Source: Sphingobacterium thalpophilum (GTDB lineage: Bacteria > Bacteroidota > Bacteroidia > Flavobacteriales > Flavobacteriaceae). From it: a stretch of 13,754 bases of DNA. The translations under genes were made by a program, and so were the position numbers. This document shows positions 1 to 8,200 of the stretch, piece by piece. Below the pieces are notes generated by a model. That model saw only the letters and a program-made list of their open reading frames with translations, did no database searches and was not told the origin of the DNA. The number at the start of each line of letters is the position of its first letter. Position 1 is the first letter of the stretch. The stretch is from positions 1 through 13,754 of the forward strand of contig CALPOS020000038.1 in assembly GCA_943325255.2 (NCBI GenBank). The letters are read 5' to 3'.

Positions 1-15
1 TAATACACAACAATC

Positions 16-312
16 ATGGACATTCAACAATACATATTAAATAATACAGGCGTTCTACTGCCAATATCAGGAGGCAATGGACAATCACAAGACCAAGCGG
101 TAGTTATTACCTCAAAAGCCAAATATAGGCTTATAAAAGTTGAGAATGAATTCATCAGCGCAATGCTGGATGAAGGGCGCTGGAAAAAGGTGGGGCAATC
201 GCTAATCCAAAGTGATGACAAGAAATACGATAAGATAACCATTCACCATTTTTTGGATGATGGGGGAGTGTTTGAAAGGGTGTTTTGGTTTGATGTAACT
301 TATTTTTTTTAG
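16..312 (+). CDS. Hypothetical protein, 98 aa
   Basis: A complete small open frame from ATG at 16 to TAG at 310-312. It encodes a soluble-looking 98-residue protein with no signal peptide, membrane segment or cysteine. Near the N-terminus (about residues 14-31) is a short stretch reading LLPISGGNG followed by polar residues and a hydrophobic VVIT strand. The rest mixes charged and aromatic residues and ends in an aromatic tail (FWFDVTYFF). I do not recognise a family and assign no function. No convincing Shine-Dalgarno site precedes the ATG, which is normal in Flavobacteria, and only 15 bases upstream are visible, so an operon partner to the left is possible. If the tRNA fragment at 474-525 marks an integration junction, this gene would be cargo of the integrated element. 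The overlapping minus-strand frame at 24-242 is treated as its shadow. Confidence 0.65.
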   Translation: MDIQQYILNNTGVLLPISGGNGQSQDQAVVITSKAKYRLIKVENEFISAMLDEGRWKKVGQSLIQSDDKKYDKITIHHFLDDGGVFERVFWFDVTYFF

Positions 313-377
313 ATTTTAATTATGATAAAACCATATTTCAAAAGTCAAAATTAATCAAGAAAGTTAAGCGTTAAAAA

Positions 378-403
378 GAGTGACTTATAGGAGTGACTTA
401 TCA
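378..403. repeat. Short tandem duplication, 13-bp unit
   Basis: GAGTGACTTAT occurs twice, at 378-388 and 391-401, giving a 13-bp period with the final two bases differing. It lies in the AT-rich non-coding stretch between the 98-aa gene and the tRNA fragment. Just downstream, 412-432 can form an 8-bp AT-rich hairpin with a 5-nt loop (ATAAAATC/GATTTTAT). No T-tract follows it, so I do not call it a terminator. Possible explanations are replication slippage or a weak regulatory site. Confidence 0.5.
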
Positions 404-473
404 TGATATTTATAAAATCAAACCGATTTTATTCAAATTGCAACATTTTGTTTTTCAATATAATATGATGTTT

Positions 474-525
474 TTAGAGCGATTCATAACCCTGAGGTCA
501 CGGGTTCAACTCCCGTCCTCGCTAC
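474..525 (+). pseudogene. 3' fragment of a tRNA gene with CAT anticodon (tRNA-Met-like)
   Basis: The stretch carries the 3' part of a tRNA. The anticodon loop TTCATAA (483-489) has the CAT anticodon at 485-487, and the 3' anticodon strand CCCTG follows. The variable loop is AGGTC-like. A perfect T arm has stem ACGGG/CCCGT (500-504 and 512-516) around the loop TTCAACT (505-511). The 3' acceptor strand CCTCGCT is at 517-523 with discriminator A at 524. The 5' acceptor strand, D arm and 5' anticodon strand are absent; the bases just before the loop cannot pair with CCCTG. Only TTAGAGC at 474-480 resembles the end of a D arm. The TTCATAA loop and three G/C-rich positions after it suit elongator Met better than Ile2. 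It keeps its own terminator at 537-570. The best explanation is an attachment site left by an element integrated into a tRNA gene; simple deletion of the 5' half is the alternative. Confidence 0.75.
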
Positions 526-536
526 TTGAAAACCAG

Positions 537-570
537 AATCTCTAAACAGCAATGTTTGGGGATTTTTTTT
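537..570 (+). terminator. Rho-independent terminator after the tRNA fragment
   Basis: A 12-bp stem pairs 537-548 with 553-564 (three G-T wobbles, otherwise Watson-Crick). It is closed by a GCAA tetraloop at 549-552 and followed by a T-run covering 563-570. It starts 12 bases after the tRNA discriminator base, where a tRNA terminator is expected. Its survival next to a half tRNA suggests that the right side of the junction is original chromosome. Confidence 0.88.
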
Positions 571-927
571 GCAATATCTTCAAGTTTACTTACACAAGAC
601 CAAGCGAATCGAAATCATCGACACGCGTCACCTTTGTTAGTCAAAATTAATTAATAATAGCGCTAAGATCTCGTTCACCGTCAATAAAAATGTCATTAGT
701 TAGGGTATTAAAACCGTTCGTTCCCTTTACCTTCGATTTTCCTTGATCACAGTAAGATATAATGAAAAATATTAAATGTAATCTTTTACCTATATATTTT
801 TACTTTTAATGTATTTTGTCGAATAAATCAGTTTATTGTCGATATAATTCCAAAAATCTTTGAAATTTACATTCACCAAACAAAACATCTCGAATTCAAC
901 TCAACATGCTATTAACCTACTAATAAA
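571..927. other. 357-nt non-coding region upstream of the first large gene
   Basis: AT-rich sequence between the tRNA terminator and the first T9SS-protein gene. I see no plus-strand gene, RNA gene or strong hairpin in it. A minus-strand frame ending at 647-649 stays open for about 50 codons but has no start codon. The last ~120 bases probably hold the promoter and leader of the downstream gene. TTGTCGA occurs twice there, at 816-822 and 836-842, starting 20 bp apart, which could be a chance pair or a half-site arrangement. Confidence 0.6.
836..862 (+). promoter_or_regulatory. Weak candidate promoter for the 928-5007 gene
   Basis: AATCTTTG at 855-862 matches the Bacteroidota -7 consensus TAnnTTTG at all but the first position. 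A TTG at 836-838 lies 16 bases before it, slightly short of the usual spacing of the -33 TTG element. An alternative -7-like sequence, TATAATTC, is at 843-850. Either would leave a leader of roughly 60-80 nt before the ATG at 928. AT-rich DNA produces such matches by chance, so this is tentative. Confidence 0.2.
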
Positions 928-3900
928 ATGTGTATGAATTCAATTACCCAAAACCAAAAAAATGCAGTCGGAGCGATAGGCTTATCTCTAGTAACCCTTT
1001 TGCTCTTTTCCCAGTCTCAAAATATTAAAGACTATTTTCATGAGACTAATTTTGATAATTCTGTAGGAAGTTTTTCGCAACAAAATACTGCGCAAACGAA
1101 TCTACCGTCTGATGCTAAACTAACAGCAACAGCAAGTCCTACATTCCAAGATAGTGACAGCGACGGAATCTTCAACTACATCGACGTTGATGATGACAAC
1201 GACGGTATTCCCGACGATATCGAACAAAGTAATGCGTCAAGTGCTGTTTTGAGCGGACAAGTGGCCGTTACTCTATTGAATGAGACTTTCGGAGTTGGCA
1301 CCACAAGAGGAAGAATTTACGACAATGTCCCAACAGCGAGCACTACGTATTGTTATGAGGATGGAACGACAGCCCAAGCGGCAGATGAGTGTGACACCAA
1401 CAAAGACTTAAACGATGGTCAATATACCATTAATGATAAAGCAGGAACCACTGCCATGGCGTCTTGGGCTCCAAGCTACTGGTATCAAGGCGTAGATCAC
1501 ACGACTGCAGATACTAATGGAAAAATGGCACTTTTTAATGCAACTCCCGTAATTACAGATGAATTTTACAGAACGATTGTTCAAGGGGTCATTGCCAATG
1601 CACCGCTAACCTATAGCTTTTGGGTACTCAATTTAGACCGCTCAGATGCTCCAGGTATTGGTAGTCGCTACAGACCAAATCTTACCGTTGAGTTCCGTGA
1701 TCTCAGTAATAATCTATTGAACACCATTACCACCGGAAATATTCCGCCGACAACAGCAGGAAATTTAAGCGGCGATTGGTATCAATTTTCGGCAACATTC
1801 ATCCCCACCACGAGTAGCGTGTCGATTATCTTCAAAAACAATCAAGTAGGTGGAACTGGCAACGATTTGGCTTTGGATGATATCACGATTTCACAATCAT
1901 TAGTAGATAGTGACCGAGATAATGTCGCTGACGCGTACGATTTAGATTCCGATAATGATGGCATTGGTGACATTATCGAAGACCGATGGAATGCATTTAG
2001 TTTTGGATATGACAGAATGGATCTTTCATCTTCGATTTGGCTGGATGCAAATAGCAACGGCTGGCACGATACTCCCGAAGCTTGGTATGCGTCAAATACA
2101 TCCGCAGACTTTGATGGTGACAGCGTACCCAATTATCTCGATTTAGACGCCGATAATGACGCATTATTTGATGTCGATGAAGCCGGAATTTATTACGGAG
2201 ATGGCGATATCAACTGTGACGGAGAAGGCGAAGGAACCGATAGCGACCAAGACGGAATTCTCTCGATGTTCGATACATTCTCTGGTTTCGGAAATTTAGG
2301 AAAAGCCCTGCCGTTAGATACACTTTCTTCAGGCAATCCCGATTTTCTAAATGTGCAATCCAACTCTGGCGTCTACGATATCAACACAACCCTATTTGCG
2401 TCTCTTGATTCGAATAATGATGGCATCATTGACGGAACCTCAGATGTTGATCGAGATGGAATCCGAGATGCTTTCGACACGGATACCAATTATTTTGGTT
2501 CACCAAGAGATCTAAACCGAAAACTCTATCTAGATTTTGACGGGAGAAATGATTACGGTCAAGGTTCCGCAATTTTAGGTGGATTATCTAGTGCAAGTCT
2601 CATGGGCTGGATCAATTTGAACAACGCTTTTTCTTCTGACGGAATAATCATGGGTCAAAATAGGTTCAATATCCGCATTAGTAGTTCACGAAAGTTAGAA
2701 GCTGTGGTCAATGGAACGACATTAACTTGTGACACCAATATTCTAAATACAGCGCAATGGTACCATGTTGGTGCGGTATACGGTGGTGGTTTACTAAAAT
2801 TATTCATAAATGGCGAAATGGTCGCAAGCACAGCAGCTAGCGGATCTATTGCTGCAGATGCAACGGCACTAACCATTGGGAAAGACCCAAGTGCTTCAAC
2901 AAAATACTTTAAAGGAAAAATAGACGAATTGCGCGTTTTTAATATCGCATTGACGGACGAACAATTTCAAAGAATGGTGTATCAAGAAATTCAAAATACG
3001 GCCTCTCAAGTCAGAGGAGCAGTTATCCCAAGAGATATTGGTGCACTGCCATTTGCAAATCTACTTCGCTACTATCGAATGGATGTCTATAAAAATGACA
3101 TCATCGACGACCTATCGACACCAAGTATTGATATAGGAACTGGAATGAAAATCTACAATAACAAAACGATAAATGTGCAGCAAGCGCCAATGCCATTTGC
3201 AACAGAACGAGCAGGAGATTTCGCAACTGCAGTAAATAGTCCAACAAACGAAATCAGAGGCATGGACATTATGGATCAAGATTGGTCTATTGTTCATGTA
3301 AAACACAATATCTCAGAAACCAGCGATAATACAGATCTAGGAATGATTGTCGACACTGCAATTATAATTACGATGAATAATGATACGAAAATTCAAAACG
3401 ATTGGTACTTACAATTGGATGGTAAAATTGACCTTCAAGGAAAATCTCAATTGGTTCAAACCGGCAATAGCGATTTGGATATGAGCAGTTCGGGATGGGT
3501 TGAACGAGATCAACAAGGACAAGCGAATAAATTCAATTATAACTATTGGTCATCACCAGTTGGCGCCATCAATAGTACTAGCAATAACACATCGTATACA
3601 GTCGATCAAGTGCTACGAGATGGAACAGATCCAAACGATATTCAAAACATCACATGGTCACCTGGTTATGACAGTGCACCCACTTCTCCAATTACGTTGA
3701 GCAGCTACTGGATATTTAAGTTTCAAAATTTATCTCCAATATATGCCAATTGGGAATCGGTGGGGCAGAACGGAACACTGCTCGCGGGCCAAGGATTTAC
3801 GATGAAAGGGATTGATAATGGGCAAGAAAGCCAAAACTATACGTTCGTTGGCAAACCTAACAACGGAACCATTTCAATTCCAATCGCCGCCAATAATTTA

Positions 3901-5007
3901 AATTTATGCGGAAATCCATATGCTTCCGCGCTGGATGCAGATGACTTCATCTTTGACAATCTAACGGCAACGACTGGTGCAATCTATTTCTGGGAGCACT
4001 ACAATACGAATCCTTCCCACATATTGTTGGAATATCAAGGAGGATATGCGGTTCGAAATCTCATTGGAGGCATTCCTCCGGTATCGCCAGCAGGTATAAG
4101 CGGATTGGGTTCGAGCACCAGAATTCCTAGCAGATACATTCCAGTCGGTCAAGGATTCTTGATGTATGGAAGTAACGTTGGCGGCGATATCATATTCAAT
4201 AACAACCAAAGAAATTTCGTGAAAGAAACAGATGTTAATTCTACTATTCTCTTTCGCCAAAATACGGATACGATTGCTAATGATACGCCAAAAGAAATAC
4301 ATGACCGAAGACGCCGTTCTTCCGCAAAAATTCGACTAGGTTTTACAAGTCCAAATGGGTATCACAAACAAATTCTTCTTGGCTTTATGAATGAACTAGC
4401 CTCCGCCGGAATAGATAAAGGCTATGACGCCCCACAGTTAGAGAATTTAACAAATGATATGTGCTTTATCAACAACAACGTGAAACTAAGTATTCAGGGA
4501 GATGGCTATTTTAACCGATTTAGGATTTTCCCACTTTCTGTCAAAATAGATAGCGATGGACTAGTGAAGTTTACACTCGATGGATTGGAAAACCTAGAAG
4601 ACAATCAAAAAATTTACATTTATGACGCCATCGCAAACGAATACTACAATATTAAGAATGAGCCTTTCACAGTCAATTTGCAAAGTGGAATTATGGACAA
4701 TCGATTTTCATTGTGCTTCAAAAGAAATGCAAATTCAAACAACAAAACAGAGAGTAGTACTTCTGTTGATGTGTCTTTAGTGAATCATAACAAAACCATT
4801 ATTATAGCTAAAAACGATGCAGATACTGTCGTTCAATCAGCTACTTTATATAATATGCTAGGACAGTTTATTGTTGAATGGAAGTTAAATGAAAGCAACC
4901 AAGATCAATTTGTCGAAATTCCTGTAAATGACATCAGCCAAGGAACTTACATCTTAAAAATAAATACTAGTAACGGTAACGTAGGCAAGAAAGTCATTAT
5001 CCATTAA
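928..5007 (+). CDS. Large secreted LamG/TSP3-repeat protein with T9SS type A sorting domain
   Basis: A 1359-aa multidomain exported protein, probably a surface adhesin or glycan binder; no catalytic domain is recognised. Domains in order: an N-terminal hydrophobic segment (about residues 13-28) acting as signal or anchor; Asp-rich thrombospondin type-3-like calcium-binding units (75-97); a beta-rich jelly-roll-like domain ending in LALDDITI (about 112-326); more TSP3-like repeats (about 328-525) with many DxDxDG motifs; a LamG/concanavalin-like domain (about 532-690) containing WYHVGAVY; a long conserved flavobacterial module (about 690-1250) with WYLQLDGKIDLQG and GNPYASALDADDF motifs; and a C-terminal T9SS type A sorting domain (about 1280-1359) with LYNMLGQ and GTYILKI. 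The start at 928 follows the A-rich sequence TAATAAA, as is usual in Flavobacteria; ATG at 934, two codons in, is an equally possible start. The n-region is weakly basic and there is no obvious SPI cleavage site or lipobox, unlike the standard signal peptide of the next gene. A hairpin at 5033-5061 follows. Residues 525-1359 are paralogous to the C-terminal part of the next gene. Confidence 0.93.
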   Translation: MCMNSITQNQKNAVGAIGLSLVTLLLFSQSQNIKDYFHETNFDNSVGSFSQQNTAQTNLPSDAKLTATASPTFQDSDSDGIFNYIDVDDDNDGIPDDIEQSNASSAVLSGQVAVTLLNETFGVGTTRGRIYDNVPTASTTYCYEDGTTAQAADECDTNKDLNDGQYTINDKAGTTAMASWAPSYWYQGVDHTTADTNGKMALFNATPVITDEFYRTIVQGVIANAPLTYSFWVLNLDRSDAPGIGSRYRPNLTVEFRDLSNNLLNTITTGNIPPTTAGNLSGDWYQFSATFIPTTSSVSIIFKNNQVGGTGNDLALDDITISQSLVDSDRDNVADAYDLDSDNDGIGDIIEDRWNAFSFGYDRMDLSSSIWLDANSNGWHDTPEAWYASNTSADFDGDSVPNYLDLDADNDALFDVDEAGIYYGDGDINCDGEGEGTDSDQDGILSMFDTFSGFGNLGKALPLDTLSSGNPDFLNVQSNSGVYDINTTLFASLDSNNDGIIDGTSDVDRDGIRDAFDTDTNYFGSPRDLNRKLYLDFDGRNDYGQGSAILGGLSSASLMGWINLNNAFSSDGIIMGQNRFNIRISSSRKLEAVVNGTTLTCDTNILNTAQWYHVGAVYGGGLLKLFINGEMVASTAASGSIAADATALTIGKDPSASTKYFKGKIDELRVFNIALTDEQFQRMVYQEIQNTASQVRGAVIPRDIGALPFANLLRYYRMDVYKNDIIDDLSTPSIDIGTGMKIYNNKTINVQQAPMPFATERAGDFATAVNSPTNEIRGMDIMDQDWSIVHVKHNISETSDNTDLGMIVDTAIIITMNNDTKIQNDWYLQLDGKIDLQGKSQLVQTGNSDLDMSSSGWVERDQQGQANKFNYNYWSSPVGAINSTSNNTSYTVDQVLRDGTDPNDIQNITWSPGYDSAPTSPITLSSYWIFKFQNLSPIYANWESVGQNGTLLAGQGFTMKGIDNGQESQNYTFVGKPNNGTISIPIAANNLNLCGNPYASALDADDFIFDNLTATTGAIYFWEHYNTNPSHILLEYQGGYAVRNLIGGIPPVSPAGISGLGSSTRIPSRYIPVGQGFLMYGSNVGGDIIFNNNQRNFVKETDVNSTILFRQNTDTIANDTPKEIHDRRRRSSAKIRLGFTSPNGYHKQILLGFMNELASAGIDKGYDAPQLENLTNDMCFINNNVKLSIQGDGYFNRFRIFPLSVKIDSDGLVKFTLDGLENLEDNQKIYIYDAIANEYYNIKNEPFTVNLQSGIMDNRFSLCFKRNANSNNKTESSTSVDVSLVNHNKTIIIAKNDADTVVQSATLYNMLGQFIVEWKLNESNQDQFVEIPVNDISQGTYILKINTSNGNVGKKVIIH

Positions 5008-5032
5008 AAACCTCTAAACTAGAGAATTATAA

Positions 5033-5061
5033 ATAAAGCTTCTTCATGCAAGAAGCTTTAT
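5033..5061 (+). terminator. Hairpin terminator after the first large gene
   Basis: A perfect 12-bp inverted repeat, ATAAAGCTTCTT (5033-5044) and AAGAAGCTTTAT (5050-5061), has a 5-nt loop. It lies 26 bases after the stop codon. The downstream tract (CTTTATCTT) is T-rich but broken, so termination may be partial. It argues for separate transcription of the two large genes. Confidence 0.7.
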
Positions 5062-5103
5062 CTTTATCTTAAATTGTAAGAAAAAAACTTCAAAATAAAT
5101 AAA

Positions 5104-5135
5104 AAAAAGCATTTCATCTATTTTTTATGCTTTTT
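5104..5135. terminator. Second AT-rich hairpin in the intergenic region
   Basis: AAAAAGCAT (5104-5112) can pair with ATGCTTTTT (5127-5135) across a 14-nt loop. The A-run on one side and T-run on the other give a bidirectional terminator shape, but the stem has only two G/C pairs. It could back up the hairpin at 5033-5061, or it could simply be AT-rich promoter-upstream DNA, because it lies just before the candidate -7 element at 5145. Confidence 0.3.
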
Positions 5136-5144
5136 ATCGATTAA

Positions 5145-5152
5145 TAATTTTG
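5145..5152 (+). promoter_or_regulatory. Bacteroidota -7 promoter element (TAATTTTG) for the 5233-12279 gene
   Basis: TAATTTTG is a full match to the TAnnTTTG consensus used by the Bacteroidota primary sigma factor. It sits 80 bases before the ATG at 5233, giving a leader of roughly 70-75 nt. About 19 bases upstream there is only a T-run (5121-5126) and no clean TTG, so the -33 element is weak or absent. The preceding hairpins support a new transcription start here. Confidence 0.42.
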
Positions 5153-5222
5153 TAAATTAAGATCACACAATTACTTTTAACTCGTTAAATGATTATAATT
5201 ACCCAAACACACTTTTTAAGGG

Positions 5223-5230
5223 AAAGGAAG
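5223..5230 (+). promoter_or_regulatory. Purine-rich ribosome-binding-like sequence
   Basis: AAAGGAAG ends two bases before the ATG at 5233. It resembles a Shine-Dalgarno sequence but with unusually short spacing. Flavobacteria usually lack strong SD pairing, so it may simply be a purine-rich leader. It agrees with the chosen start, which gives a clean signal peptide. Confidence 0.4.
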
Positions 5231-5232
5231 TT

Positions 5233-8200
5233 ATGAAAACAACATTATTCTTAAAAAAGAAAAACCTATTACTATTTAGCCTACTACTTTTAAGTGGAAT
5301 TGGCTACTCTCAAATATCACAAACCTACAACTCAGATGGTACCTTCACAGTACCAGCAGGTGTTACCACAGTTTCCGTGCAAGCATGGGGTGCTGGTGGT
5401 GCTGGTGGAGGAAATACCTTTACTAGTGATGGCGCTGGTGGTGGTGGTGGTGGTGCTTATAGTATTGCACCTGCCCTTGCTGTCCCAGCTGGAACGCATA
5501 CGGTAACGGTCGGTATCGGTGGTACAGGTAATGCTGGAGCAGCTGGAAATCCAGGGACAGATTCTTGGTTTATGAATAGTTCTACAGTACTCGCCAAAGG
5601 TGGTGCTGGTGGAAATCCTCCCGTTAGTGGTGCCGGTGGAATCGGTGGTGCCGGTGGTGGTGCAATTCCAGTAGTTATGGGTACTACAAAATACGCTGGT
5701 GGTGACGGAGGAACTGGTAGAGATGCAGGTACAGGCCATGGTGGTCCAGGTGCAACTTCAGCCGGAACCTCAGGAAACGGTCTCTCAGGAGCCGCCGTTT
5801 GGTCAACCAGCAATGCCCCAACTCCGGTACCTACAGGTTCAGGAGCAGGTGCTGCAGGTGGGTCGGCAACTAATAATGGTTTCAGCAATACATCAGCCTT
5901 AGGTGGCGGTGGCGGTGGTGCTGGCGATAAAAGTGCTTCAGGTTCTCCGAGCACAATTGGAGGTGATGGAGCAAACGGACAAGTGATCATTACTTGGGTT
6001 TGTCCAACCTATGCCTTAACTGCGGCAGCGACCAATAACGGCCCTTTTTGTAATGCTTCGGTTGCTACTGTAACACTAAGATCATCGTCATTACCTACCG
6101 GAACATACAATGTAACTTATAATCTGTCGGGAGATACAACAGCAACCGGAAATACAGCTACCATGACATTTACTGCTGGTAGCCCAGGAACTGGAACTTT
6201 TTCAACTCCTTCTTTAAATATTGGAGGAACAACAGTAACTATAACCAACCTTTCATCTGGTGCGGGTTGTAGTACTGTAATTTCTAGTTTTAATACGACA
6301 ACGGTAAATATTACAGCGGCGGCAACATCGGTTGCTGGAACAAATGTAGCAGGTTGTTCAACTACGCCAACATTTAATGTGACAGCGGGGTCAAGTGCAA
6401 CAAACTATACCTCACTTTTATGGACTAGTAGTGGAACAGGAACGTTTGCTAATCCAAATTCGTTAACCACTTGTACCTATACGCCTAGTGCGTCGGACAT
6501 AACGGCTGGCAGTATTACACTAACATTAACAGCTACAAATATTGGTTGCGGTAATGTGACCTCAACCAAAACAGCAACAATAACTGCAGCACCTGCAGCT
6601 GTTGCAGGTTCAAACTTTACTTCGTGTTATACTTCTGGCGCAATCAATATTACAGTGGGATCTAGCGCAAGCAATTTCGCTAGCGTAACGTGGACCTCTA
6701 ATGGAACAGGCACTTTTACAAACGCCAATTCATTGACGCTATGCACCTACACACCAAGTGCGGCTGACATTGCAGCTGGAAGCAGAACATTTACCTTAAC
6801 GGCTACTGCAAACGCACCGTGTGCCGATGCAATTGCTACCAAAACATTAACCTTTTTCGTTGCGCCAACAGTTTCAGGAACGACTCCTGGGTCGAGAACT
6901 GGTGCCGGAACAGTATTGCTAGGTGCGACAGCATCAGTGGGTACACCAAACTGGTATGCTGATTTGACCGGCGGTTCATCATTAGGTTCTGGAACGAGTT
7001 TTACTACTCCTGTTATTTCGACAACTACAACTTATTATGTAGAAGCTGTTAATGGAACCTGTATTTCATCTCCTAGAGTTGCAGTAATTGCAACAGTAAA
7101 CTATAATGAAATCGATATTCAAGGGAATGCAACGTCAATTGTAAGTGGCGACACTACGCCTTCACTTGCAGATTGGACCGACTTTGACGCTACAAATTCA
7201 ACAAGAACTTTTACCATTCGAAATATTGGTGGATCGCTTTTAACTGTGGGAGCCATAACAATTAGCGGACTAAATGCTAGCGAATTTACGGTTACAACTC
7301 CACCTAGTGCCACTGTGGCCATCGGAGCTACCACAACATTTACAATAACTTTTGCACCAACCGCCTTAGGAGTTAGAACTGCAAATGTTTCTATCGTAAA
7401 CAATGACTTCGACGAAAATCCATATACTTTTAATATTCAAGGTTCAAGTCTTTCGCAAGAAATAGACCTTCAAGGAAATGCTACGTCAATTGTAAATGGG
7501 GACACTACGCCAACAACTGCCGACTGGACAGATTTTGGATCTGTTGCTGGAACCAGAACATTTACAATTCGAAATACAGGTAACATCGCATTAGATATTG
7601 ATGCAATTACAATTTCAGGAACAAATGCGGCGGACTTTGCAGTGACCACACCTCCAGCTGCATCAATTGCAGCTTTCGGTTCAACTACCTTCACAGTAAC
7701 ATTCTCTCCGAGTGCTATCAATATAAGAACAGCTACGATCTCTATCGTAAATGACGACACAGACGAAAATCCATATAGTTTTGATATTCAAGGATTTGGT
7801 ATTGTTCCTGAAATTGATGTACAAGGAAATGCTACATCAATTGCTAATAATGATACAACACCAACTACAGCTGATTGGACAGATTTCAGTTCAACCGCTA
7901 GTACAAGAACATTTACCGTTTTCAATAACGGAAATATTACCTTAACACTGGGTTCAGTAGTAGTTTCAGGTGCTAATGCAGGCGATTTTACAGTATCACC
8001 GCAACCAAGCACTTCGGTTGCTGCATTTAGTAGTACAACTTTTGTTGTTACCTTCGTACCATCAGCATTAGGACTTAGAACAGCTACCCTTACGTTTAGT
8101 AATAACGATAGCAACGAAAACCCATACAACTTCAACATTCAAGGAACAGGTGTTACGAGAGAAATTGATGTAATGGGTAATAGTCTTTCTATTGTAAATG

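Noticed and set aside
86..606. CACAAGACCAAGCG at 86-99 and again at 593-606
   Set aside because: An exact 14-mer match in a window of this size is expected at roughly chance level, one copy is inside a coding frame, and the flanks do not match. It is not convincing as a pair of att sites.
647..799. Minus-strand open frame of ~50 codons ending at TAA 647-649, with a protein-like tail (NDIFIDGERDLSAIIN)
   Set aside because: It has no ATG, GTG or TTG in a sensible position, sits in AT-rich DNA and is too short to tell a decayed gene from chance. A homology search of the translated tail would decide.
3961..4302. Minus-strand 113-aa frame inside the first large gene
   Set aside because: It lies wholly opposite a strongly conserved coding module, has no start context, and its composition is unlike a real protein.
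5332..5990. Long minus-strand frames (135 and 177 aa) opposite the Gly-rich domain
   Set aside because: They are Ser/Thr/Cys-rich or Pro/Ala-rich translations forced by GGT/GCT repeats on the other strand.
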